Assembly (NCBI RefSeq): GCF_026210795.1
Contig: NC_089434.1
Coordinates: 2,542,001-2,606,000 of the forward strand
Source: Rhizophagus irregularis
Lineage: Eukaryota > Glomeromycota > Glomeromycetes > Glomerales > Glomeraceae
Length of the DNA stretch: 64,000 bases
Reading direction: 5' to 3'
In this document: one piece after another, positions 54,378-64,000 of the stretch
Layout: each line of letters begins with the position of its first letter
Numbering within the stretch: the first letter of the stretch is position 1
Program-made: the position numbers and the translations under genes
The notes under the pieces: generated by a model
The model's input: the letters and a program-made list of their open reading frames with translations, nothing else
The model's database searches: none
What the model was told of the DNA's origin: nothing

Positions 54378-54640
54378 AATAACAAAAAATATTGTTCGAT
54401 TTATATAAAGTTACGTTTGACAATCAATATAAAAATGTATTGCAGATTTTATAAAAATTTTATAAAAATTATGAAAATTGTTTATTGAAAAAATAAAATT
54501 ATTTTTGCGAAAAAAATTCAATTGATGGAGCTTTATAAATTCAAAATTCAAAATAAGCTTTCCTGGAAAAAAGTCTATTTGATAAAAATAAAACTGAAAT
54601 TTGATTTAAAAGTTAATTAATTGTTAAAAAAAGTTTAATC
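54378..54640. other. AT-rich upstream flank of the split gene
   Basis: No gene or bounded repeat. It presumably held the promoter of the minus-strand split gene. Confidence 0.35.
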
Positions 54641-55450
54641 AAAATTAGACTTATTACTTTTATCAAATCAATTACTAACAGATCAAATTTAACCAAAATT
54701 TTCAAATTAAAAAAATTCTTATGATTGAAAATTTAATTAATCAAAATCTCGAAATTAAACTTTTATTAAATCAATTACTAACAAATCAAATTTAACTGAA
54801 ATTTTCAAATTAAAAAAAATTCTCATGATTGAAAATTTAATTAATCAAAATCTCAAAATTAAACTTTTATTAAATCAATTACTAACAGATTAAATTTAAC
54901 CAAAATTTTCAAACTAAAAAAAATTCTCATGATTGAAAATTTAATTAATCGAAATCTCGAAATTAAACTTCTGAATTAAATTTAACCAAAATTTTCAAAT
55001 TAAAAAAAATTCTCATGATTGAAAATTTAATTAATCAAAATCTCAAAATTAAACTTTTATTAAATCAAGAAAAAATGTATTTGTAACAGCCTATTACATA
55101 TTTTATTTGTAACATCCTTTTTTTATTTTTTTTTAATAATAAATTTAATGTGTTTCACAAATAAAATTTTTATATGCAAAATTTAATTTGGAAAACTTTT
55201 ACTTAATGTATTTAAGACAGTTTCATAAACAAAATTTTAAGTTATAAGCAGTTTCTTGAAAAATTCTTTTGTCTTAGTTATACGACTGATCTTTTGTTTT
55301 TGTTTACATTACACCTGATCTTAAATTTTAATTGGATAAAATTGGGGTTGTTACAAATAAGACGCGTAACAGGCTGTTACAATTAAATTTATCCTTAAAT
55401 CAATTACTAACGGATCAAATTTAACCAAAATTTTCAAATTAAAAAAAAAT
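54640..55450. repeat. Tandem repeat of about 108 bp, four-plus copies, with MITE
   Basis: Units contain ATCAATTACTAACAGATCAA, TTTAACCAAAATTTTCAAAT and ATGATTGAAAATTTAATTAA at about 54662, 54770, 54880 and 54970. A further copy at 55393 is separated from the rest by a 300-bp MITE. Noncoding; continues to about 55540 as plain AT-rich DNA. Confidence 0.75.
55082..55381. mobile_element. MITE, 300 bp, 3-bp duplication ATT
   Basis: Ends TGTAACAGCCTATTAC and inverted TGTAACAGCCTGTTAC, each followed by a TTATTTGTAACA second block; flanked by ATT (55079-55081 and 55382-55384). No ORF. Superfamily unclear (3-bp duplication). Confidence 0.75.
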
Positions 55451-55718
55451 TTCATAAAATTTTAATTTTCAAGAGAAAAATTGACTTCATTTGTCAAAGT
55501 TTCGTTAAATTTTAAAGTACATATTAATTATAACCGATTCTTTATCAAATTTTATAAAACATGACGAGAAGAAAATCGATTATTAATCAAATAATGGGTT
55601 TGAAAAGGATAGCAAACTGACTATCTTTTAGAAGGTTTAGCAAAAAAAGAACTAAAGTCCCTTATTATTGTGAGTTTGTGACAAATGTAATGGAAAACTG
55701 GTTATAACACGAACCAAA

Positions 55719-56545
55719 ATGCTTCACGAAGCGGCAGAAAACACAACTGACTCGAATCTTAATAGTGATTTGGCTTTATTGTTACTAATTAATAAAGAAG
55801 AGGATTTAACAATAACTTCGTTAGAAGAAAATATGATAAATGAAGATATTTTGGTACCTCCAAATGAAGAGATTTTGGTAATAACTTCTTTAGAAGAAGA
55901 TTCGACAACAATTCCATTAAATGAAAAAGATAATTCGACAACTCCAGAATACAATAAAAACGAATATATTTTTTTACCTCAAAGAAGTACAAGAAGCTAC
56001 GCAAATTGCCCACAAATTATGCTTGAACATTCAGGAACAGAAGATTTGAGCAATTCTGATTATGAACAACATACTGATACTTCTTCTTCTGATGGCAATG
56101 AGTCAGATGATGAAACTTTTGCCGATACTTTTGAAAATTATTCACTGCCAGATTTTAAATCATATCAAGAGGAAGAAAAAATGACAATCAATGATAAATT
56201 TTCATAGATTTTATTATGGATAATGACCTTTCGAAAAAAGTTCAATCTCCCTGAAATAGCGACCAAATCTCAACTAAAATTCATAAAAATAGTGTTAAAA
56301 GAAATCGGTAAAGATATTTACGATAGCTTTCCTGACTCTCTATATCTGGCAAGAATTCAACTTGGCCTGAAAGATCATTTCCATAGTTTTGTGCCATGTC
56401 CAAAATGTCATAAATTATATAATAAAACAGACATGGACGAAATTTAAAAAAATGACAGTATCAGTATCATAAGATGCAGTCACGTCAAATTTCCAAATTT
56501 TGCGTCTTGAAGGAGGGCCTCTGAATATACTATTAAAAACCTTCA
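55719..56545 (+). pseudogene. 5' fragment of a large transposase-family gene
   Basis: Acidic, S/T-rich N-terminal part (DLALLLLINKEEDL, TDTSSSDGNESDDETFADTF), TAG at 56205, then, in another frame, FRKKFNLPEIATKSQLKFIK, DIYDSFPDSLYLARIQLGLK, SFVPCPKCHKLYNKTDMDEI, TAA, and RCSHVKFPN. The CPKCHKLY...C..H pattern is a zinc-binding start typical of large Plavaka/CACTA- or KDZ-type transposase families in fungi. The rest is missing; a palindromic MITE begins where coding stops. A remnant, with no catalytic core present. Confidence 0.55.
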
Positions 56546-56842
56546 CTGGTCAAAAACCAATATATCGGGTAGCAGATATGTATCAGATATGTACCCGATA
56601 TGTGTAGTATTAATGCAGAAAATCGGGTACCCGATATGTAAAGATACGTGTAAATATATATATCATATACATATCGGGTACCGATATGTATATGATATGT
56701 AAACGATATGTAGACGATATATATATTTACACATATCTTACACATATCGGGTACCCGATTTTCTGCATTAATACTACACATATCGGGTACATATCTGATA
56801 CATATCTGCTACCCGATATATTGGTTTTTGACTAGTAGTGAC
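56545..56842. mobile_element. Palindromic MITE, CACTGGTCAAAAACC ends
   Basis: Near-perfect inverted arms (CACTGGTCAAAAACCAATAT on the left, matched by ATATTGGTTTTTGAC followed by TAGTAGTG on the right) around repeated CGGGTACCCGAT and GATATGTGTA-type motifs; the whole 300 bp could form one hairpin. Termini resemble the CACTAGTC ends of elements A and B, so it may be a small CACTA-type derivative. Confidence 0.65.
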
Positions 56843-56979
56843 CAGTAGTAACTCTCTCCTGAATTTTTCAAAAACGAAAATTTCTGACGAAAATAATTTT
56901 TTTATTATTTTTAAAAAAATAATACAAGCTACTAATAAAATTTTATATTTTATATATTCCCAACTCAAAGCCCTCTACT

Positions 56980-59107
56980 ATGTCTGGTAACTATGCCAAG
57001 AGAGGCCGTGGAAGTCATAACCCTAACAGTAGGAAAGCTTCCCGTCAAGAACGAAAAAATAATAATAACTCCGATAACTCAAGCTCTGATGGCGAAAACA
57101 CTATCCAGCAAAAGCGTAATCGTACATTTACCGAAAATTCTATGGAAGAAGACTACGTTGCCGATGACCAGACGGCTGACGTTGGAGTAGATGGACTTTC
57201 CTCTTCTCCTCAACAAAATATCTCTGGCGAAAATACTTCAACCTCCTCCCTGAAAAAATCTGCTGCGCCAACTGCACCCAGTCACGTCGCGTCTTCTGGA
57301 AATGTGGACGCGTCCATGCATGCACCTTTAAACAAAGACTTGCAACAACCCCCTAATGCGTCACCCAATTTGGATACCAATGGTGCTCCAGATGATGATC
57401 AAACTCCAGATCCAGTGGTGACCCTCGCCATAACCAGAGATGATTTTCAGGCTGCGGCTGCGCCGAATGCTGCCCCTGAATCTCTTAAGAAATTCCCTAC
57501 CAATAAAGCCCTTATTGAGGCTGTTAATAACCTTTTTTTAGAAACTTACGAGTCTTTTACTGGAAAAGCACGTATGACTGGCTCTGGTGAAGCCAAACGC
57601 CTCGTTATCCACTTCCATACCGCTGAAGCACGCGATTTGTGCGTTGGTTCCACTCATCCTGAATTCCTTGACTTAATCTTTTATGCACATGACCTTCGCC
57701 AACTCCGATCTAATAAAGATCTCCGGGCTATCCAAGTTACTGATATCCCTTTCTTCATTAAAAAAGACAACCTCATGGCTTATTTTAAAAAATTTGGTAA
57801 TATCACCTCTTGCCGCCTCTTCTCCAGGCCTAATGCCAAAGTCCAGCAAGCCCGCATTGTGTATGATCACGCCGATTCAATTGCTCGTTTTACTGACCAA
57901 TAGGCCGTGTACAGTGTACTGTTTCTCCACCTGCCTCAGAATTACTCCATGTTTCTATACTGTGGATCAAAAGGCTGCGCGCCGTCAATACGTTGCCACC
58001 CTCACTCAACTTCCTCCCAATGTTAAGGATATCAACTTGGCTCCTCTTACCCGTAACCTTGGCGCTAAGGCTGTCAATGTTCCACTTTTTTTAAATTCTT
58101 ACAAACCCAAAAGATGGGCTTACGTCACCTTTAACTCCCAAGAAACCATGGATGCTGCTATGGAACAGACTGTCAGCTTCCAAGGCAAAGTGCTTTTCTG
58201 GTCCTTCCCAGATAATACCAATAAACTTTGTCACAGATGTGGCAAATTAGGTTGCGCTCCAAATTTTTGCCCACTTAAACAAACCAGAGGTAGAAGTCGC
58301 ACTCGCGACCCTGTAGCAAAACTCAAAGAACGATTTAATGTCAATCAACCTCGCCGCTCCAATTCTAATGCTGCTAATACACGTTCTCACTCCCGATCTC
58401 GCTCAAAATCCAAAGATCGATCTACTACGATTCCGGACGTGCTAATAACAGTTCTCATGACCGCAATAATAATGTTAATAATCATAACATACACAATCCC
58501 AATACCTCCCAACGTGCTCGGCATAATAGCAAAGAACAATCAGTCTCTTTTTCTTCCTCTTCTCGTTCTACCGCACGTCCCTTGCCCCGACAAACTCCTA
58601 ATTCTGCATTATCTTCTGATGATGCTAATAATATTTTAAATCTCTTACGTGAATTGCAATGCGAAGTCGCTAATTTTCACAAACGCATTTCCGCTTCGAA
58701 CTTGCTGACCAAAGGATGACTCATATTGAATCACACCTTGGCCTTGATCCGCTTTCTACACCTAATGAACCTGACTTGGATCTCATGCAAGAAGATGCTC
58801 CTATATCTCATGTTCCGCTTATTATTCAGCCTTCCGCTAAATCTCCTTTACCCCCAGAAGTATTTTAACGCGACCTCCGCCTCCTACTATTCTTGTTCCT
58901 AACACGTCGCCCCCTCCTTCTCACCTTTTCCCAAATGCTCCTTCTTTTACCCCTATCTCCTCCACGCAAGAAGAAATTAACGATCTCAAAAATAGTAGAG
59001 TCGTTATTGAAAGTAAATTGGACCAACTCACTGGTCATATCAAACAATTCATTAGCTCCATTGGTGGTGCTCCCCTGGAACAAGCTGATTCAGCTTCTTC
59101 TGTTTAA
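56980..59107 (+). pseudogene. LINE ORF1: RRM-like and zinc-knuckle protein, broken
   Basis: Starts MSGNYAKRGRGSHNPNSRKA, a basic then S/P/D-rich disordered region (to about residue 160). RRM-like segment: LRAIQVTDIPFFIKKDNLMA and GNITSCRLFSRPNAK. TAG at 57901 (TGG expected) plus a frameshift, then WAYVTFNSQETMDAA (second RRM-like), the knuckle CHRCGKLGCAPNFC with Cys where His is usual, an Arg/Ser-rich stretch (SHSRSRSKSKDRS), and C-terminal pieces in three further frames ending INDLKNSRVVIESKLDQLTG to TAA at 59105-59107. At least four frame changes. Role in an intact element: RNA-binding nucleocapsid-like protein. Confidence 0.8.
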
Positions 59108-59157
59108 TTTTCTTCTTCAAATTTTAACTCCCCGACTGTTTTTATCATCGTGTTTTA

Positions 59158-62100
59158 ATGTCAGACAATAATTTTAATTATGATACCTTTGTACGAAACC
59201 CTCCCAACCCCGATAATGTTACTGAAATTTTTTCACATGAATCCTTATTTTCTTCTTCTAGTAACACTTCTCCTATCCCTAACTCATTTAATATTTCCTC
59301 CTTCAATGTTAATGGCCTTAAAATGTATGGTCAGACTAAATTAGAAGAAATTTCTTCTTTTTTCTCCTTAAAACATATTTCCTTTGGTGGTATCGTTGAT
59401 ACTCATCTCCACCCTAAACAAATGAAGTTTTTATCCAAATGTCTTTCTAATTATACTGTGTTTTCCTCGAATTTGGATACTTCTAAACAAATTCTTTCTT
59501 CTTGGTGTTTCCTTTTTATAGAAAATTCTCGCTTCATACGTACAAGATTTTAAATTCCATTCTTCACGACTGCTTTCTGTTGATTTATATTTCAAAGGCA
59601 ATGTTAAATTGCGTATATTTGTTATTTATATCCCTCCCCCTGCTGAAAGTATTTTGCGCACTGATACTATTGATTTGCTTATTCAACAACTTATCCTTTC
59701 TAAACAAGCTGGTTTTTATCATGCTGTTTGTGGCGATTTTAATATGCATTTAGATAAATATTATCCTATTTATTTTAATCAACCCCAAATTGCTTCAAAA
59801 CATATACATCGACTACTTTTTCATCTCCTTTCTCATGGTTATAAAGATTTTACACCTATTAATCTTTCTGACTCTTTAGGTACCTTTCATCGCAATGACC
59901 ACGTTACTCGTGTTGATTATGTATGGTCCTGCCCTCTTCTCAAAGGATTTGCTCTTACTGCTTGTATTTTTAATGCTCAAGACATCTGCACATCTGATCA
60001 TAACCCTGTCATCACATATTATGATATGTCTTTACTTTTTGCCTCTACCAAATTGGCTCGCGCTCGTCAACTTAAGCGCCAAACCCGTCGCGTCTTCAAA
60101 TTTGATTCTGTAACTGATACTCAATGGACGGAATTCGCTGACAAAGCTGATGCTTTATGTGATGTTTCACCTTCAACCTTTTCCTCCTGGCATATCAACC
60201 AAATGTGCGAATATCTTCAATCACGAATCCTCAAAGCTGCCAACGCTACTTTACCTTCTTCTATTGTTGGCAACAATTACACTCCTAAGGTCCCTAAAGA
60301 TCTCGAAATTTTAACTCAACATTATTGGTTTTTAAATCGCCTAATGCATTCGATACGTTTATTGCGCAAATATCCTTTAACTTATTCTGTTGTTCATGAA
60401 CATAAGTGGTCTATACATTTGCATAGACTTCAAAACATTCTTCAATTATACAAAAAAGTCTTTACTTTCATTCCTACTTTGCCCTCTTCTCTCTCATCAT
60501 GTCGACAAGACAATTTCAAGTCACTTCTTGATGATTTCTCCCATATTTCAAAATGCTTACGGGATTTCATTTACTTCAAGAAAAAGAATTCCAAGACTCC
60601 TCCATCCGTGCTCACTTGGACGATAGGAATAATAATTTTGAAACTGACCTTTCCTCCTTTATTGATTCAGCGCTTTCTCGCACCCGTCGCCGTATCACTT
60701 TGGACCGTGTCTTCATCGATCATCCTACTCAACCTCAGTTGCTAACTGATCCTAAGGACATAGATGATGCTGTTGTTAACCATTTCCAAAATTTTGTACC
60801 TATAAAGTCCACTCTTCCTGTATCTATTGATACACTACCTGATAGATGGTCTTCTGCCTATCAACCTATGGATGATGTGTCCTCCTCCATCTATGATTCT
60901 TTAATGAATCCCCCTACCCTTGATGAATGGTTATCCACCGTTTCTTCTACTCCTAACGGTAAAGCCTCTGGTCCTTCCATGATTACCTATGAAATGCTCA
61001 AACATCTCGGATCTCGTACCTCGGCTTTACTCCTCATTTTAATTCAAGCATGCCTTTCCAAAGCTGATATTCCTGACTTATGGTGACAAGCAATGGTTTT
61101 TCCCATCCCCAAACCTCACGAATGGAAGTGTCAATTAAAAAATACTCGCCCTATTACCCTACTTGAAGTGATTAGGAAATCTCTTGTCAAACTTTTTTAT
61201 AATCGCCTTTCTACCATTATGGCTTCACATGATGTCCCTAAAGGTGGTAACTTCGCTGGTCTTCCTGGAGGTTCTTGTTCTTTGCGAACCCTATTATTAC
61301 TTTAGAATCTATTATCCATGATGCTGATATCAACAAAAACCCACTTTGGATTCTTTTCCAAGATATTTCTAAAGCTTTTGATTCAGTTGATCTAACGATG
61401 TTACGTTTCGCTTTAGAACGTATACGTCTTCCAGCCTCCGCTGTTAAGTTTATCCTTTCCCTTTTATGAAACGCACTAATCGCGTTTTCACCTGCTCATG
61501 GATCTACGCCTGCCTATAGGGTTCGCATTGGTATTGACCAAGGCGAAGTTATTTCTCCTCTTTTATGGGTCATTTATATTGATCCCTTACTTACTATTCT
61601 GAAGAATGAGATGATGGACCCTTATGTTCTTTCTACACCGTCTTTAATTGATTCTTCAAGCTGCTCTTGATTTGAAGATTAATAATTTAGTATTTATGGA
61701 TGACTCTACTCTTATTTCCTCGTCAAAAGCTGGCATGGAATTTATGTTATCCATTACTGAAGAATTTTATCAGATCAATAACACTTCTGCCAATCATAAC
61801 AAATATGTGTTAATCACTAATTCGTTGCCTTTGACTCCGAATTCCACTTTATCCCCTATCACTTTTAATTTGGATTTATCCTCTTTAAATAGTGTTCCTT
61901 CCATTACTATTACCCCAATTTCCATGACAACTTCTTTTCGTTTTTTAGGTGTTTGGTTTAACATTAAGAGCTCCCATGATTTTGTCAAGAAGCAACTCAA
62001 ACGTGAATGCTGCTCCTTTGCTGCGACCATCCGACCCGCAAAGCTCTCTTCTAAACAAGTCGTGTATTTATATAATGCTGTTCTTGTACCAAAACTTGAA

Positions 62101-64000
62101 TATCGGATGCAAGTTACCCACTTGTCTGAATCTGAATGCCACCTAATAACGAGAAGTATACGATCCGTTGTAAAGCACAAAGCGAACTTTTCTCGTTTTT
62201 TACCCAACCCCATTCTATTTTTGTCCCAAGCTTTGGGCTTGATTAATTTGTTCGCTCATCAACGACAATGTCATATTACTAATTTATTTTTAATGGCTAA
62301 TTCTTCTTCTTCTTTTATTCAATCTCTTTTTATTTACAGATTGTGTTTAATTCAATATAATTTTTTGATTCCTATTTCTCCTTTATTAATTAAGGACTGG
62401 TCTATATGGTCTTCTTTATTTTCTTTTAAGAAAGATTATATCGCATGCACTATTGCTCTTCTAACTTCTACTCCCTTTCGTTTGCTTCATACTCAACTTT
62501 TGAAGCTTCCAAATTTATCCCTACCAGATGGATGCGTTCCTTTATTCGAATGCACGACGCCTAAAGCCTTTAAAGCTTATTTCCCCATTTTGCGAAACGA
62601 CAACTGTTTTATTTATCTCAACTTGTTACTCCTCAAGGAACTCATTTAATTTCTTGGAAGGCTTATTATGACAATTTGGTTGGACGACGTGGCCCTGGCC
62701 GTATCCCTTATTGGTACAAAGATATTCAACAAGTTACCACTATTTCTGACTCCAACAATCGTCTGCTGGATCATTTCACTATTACGCCCAAGATTGTCTC
62801 TTCATCTTATGAATTGGCTCCCTGTTCATCCTCTCCTTCTACTACAAAAATTGGATTGTCACGTTGGACGATTATGGTTCTCCCATCTTTGGCAAACAAC
62901 TCTTGGTCCAAACAAGTCGTGTACTTGTTCTATTGTTCACTGGATTTCTCCTGATTGCGAATCTTCGCCTGGCGATCTCATTAGACTCTCTCCTTGCCCT
63001 GGTTGCGCTGCTTCATACTCCTTTGCCTCCTTCCAAAAAACGGAATGCTGATTTAACCCTTTGTACGCCTACGGTCTCTCTACAACATTCGCTTATTTTG
63101 CCCACTACTAATGAACGAATTAGACGTACTACTTCTGAAGTGGCTTCACCTTTTACTTGGGCTGATATAGAAGATGGTGTCCGTCTTTATTATAGTAGAT
63201 TGGATTTTGATTCCGATTCTTCTTCTGCAGATACCGTTATAGTCTCTAATACTCCGCTCACAATTGAATCCTCGGCTGCTGCTGTCTTTGCAAATTCCCC
63301 GTTGGTCGTTTCCTCGATTCGTGCTATACCTTTTTCTTTTACGCTGATGGGTCTCTTATTAATTTAGGCACTCCCGATGTCTCTATGGGCTGGTCTTGGA
63401 TGCAAATAGTCCCTGATGCAGGTTTTCCTAACTCCATCGCCACTTATGCTCATGGCCTTATACGAGATAATCTCTCTTCTTCTCGAGCTGAGGCTGCTGC
63501 TATATATGCAGTTTTAACTATTTCTCCACGCGACTCAGAAGTTACTATTTATACTGACTCACAAACTGCCATTGATGGCCTTCGAAGTTGTTCTTCTTTT
63601 GTCTACTCAAACAGTCGTCTGTACTACAAAACTACAAATTTTGAGCTTTGGGCGATTATTGAGCGAACCATCCTTTCCAAAAATCTGACAGTTTTTCCTG
63701 TTAAAGTTAAAGCTCACTCCGGCAATTATTTAAACGATTTTGCTGATTCCTTGGCCAATACTGCCCATACCGCGTCATCTAGTATTCTGATCTCCGGAAT
63801 GGACCTGGCCTCTGCTCATGATTTTGTCTTAGTGTATGATAACGATGTTGTTTGTGAATCTAATCCGCGACACCTTCTCAAACTATATTATCAAACGCAG
63901 TTAATGCGTGATTTGTTAAATTTAACGCGTTTTCACTTCACTTCTTTATTGACATCTAATATAGATTATATTATTGACTGGAAATTACTTGGTTTACTTT
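59158..64000 (+). pseudogene. LINE ORF2 polyprotein, multiple frameshifts and stops, 3' end outside window
   Basis: Endonuclease: SSFNVNGL, GGIVDTHLHP, CGDFNMHLDK, TRVDYVWSC, SDHNPVIT. Frame breaks near 59530 and 60560. Stop TGA at 61084 (CGA expected, DLW-stop-QAMVF). Reverse transcriptase: PIPKPHEWKCQ, KNTRPITLLE, FQDISKAFDS, GIDQGEVISPLLW, LVFMDDSTLI (FMDD at 61693-61704); breaks near 61275, 61470 and 61655. Thumb and linker region in frame 61648-62649, then shifts near 62600, 62880 and 63340. RNase H from 63340: FYADGSLINLG, SSRAEAAAIYAV, IYTDSQTAIDG, FADSLANTAH. Catalytic residues are still readable, but the element cannot make ORF2. Confidence 0.9.

Larger units (their letters stand above)
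56980..64000 (+). mobile_element. Second Tad-like LINE, full 5' end, many frameshifts
   Basis: ORF1 (56980-59107) and ORF2 (59158 to the window edge) with a 50-nt gap, plus a short 5' region from about 56860. Same domain order as the LINE at 14799-20782 but clearly different in sequence (about half the residues differ). Runs off the window in the post-RNase H region. G+C content is higher than in the flanks. Confidence 0.9.

Overview
This is an AT-rich, intron-bearing eukaryotic window crowded with transposable elements. Short introns (about 40-80 nt, GT-AG, fungal-type CTAAC/TACTAAC branch sites), Tad-like LINEs with RNase H, and several degenerate multicopy gene families suggest an arbuscular mycorrhizal fungus of the Rhizophagus irregularis type. 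That identity is inferred from family resemblance, not from a search. Only three genes look possibly intact or host-like: a partial three-exon gene at 1-1363 (-), a multi-exon gene at 36999-39337 (+) with two apparent frame problems, and a small zinc-finger ORF carried by a transposon (12242-12910, -). Most other coding matter is decayed.

Layout. 1-6144: partial gene, then noncoding repeats and a hAT-like element with an 8-bp target duplication. 6145-24082: a nest of elements. A CACTA-like element (3-bp duplication AAT) made of an intron-like tandem array has received two small MITEs, a second copy of the hAT-like element (8610-14081, itself holding a two-gene transposon) and a Tc1/pogo-like element (14118-23078, itself holding a 5'-truncated LINE plus a two-unit tRNA-derived tandem array). 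24083-31650: remains of a Maverick/Polinton-like gene set (zinc-finger protein, integrase, packaging-type ATPase C-terminus), cut by a retroposed poly(A) fragment, a MULE-like MITE, a 3-bp-duplication MITE and a 3.7-kb element. 32343-35180: a decayed multicopy-family gene. 35313-36422: a foldback MULE-like element with an 11-bp duplication. 36999-39337: multi-exon gene. 39648-48570: decayed zinc-ribbon/nuclease gene, a second ATPase gene cut by three insertions, and a coiled-coil membrane protein remnant. 49513-54377: a decayed gene split by a second CACTA-like element (50728-53465). 54640-56842: tandem repeats, MITEs and a 5' transposase fragment. 56980-64000: a second, heavily frameshifted LINE running off the window.

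Two cross-cutting observations stand out. First, the tandem arrays filling three different element families (CACTA-like, hAT-like, and the 2-bp-duplication family) have units that read as complete introns: a donor inside one small palindrome, a branch-site-like sequence inside a second, then a pyrimidine tract and TAG/G, separated by roughly 35-50-nt exon-like pieces. They look like chains of mini-introns carried by non-autonomous transposons. Second, premature stops in the decayed genes are often TGA where CGA (Arg) is expected, and some are TAA where CAA is expected, which is a footprint of cytosine deamination.

All calls are from reading the sequence; splice junctions, family names and transposon superfamilies are inferred from motifs, terminal repeats and target duplications.
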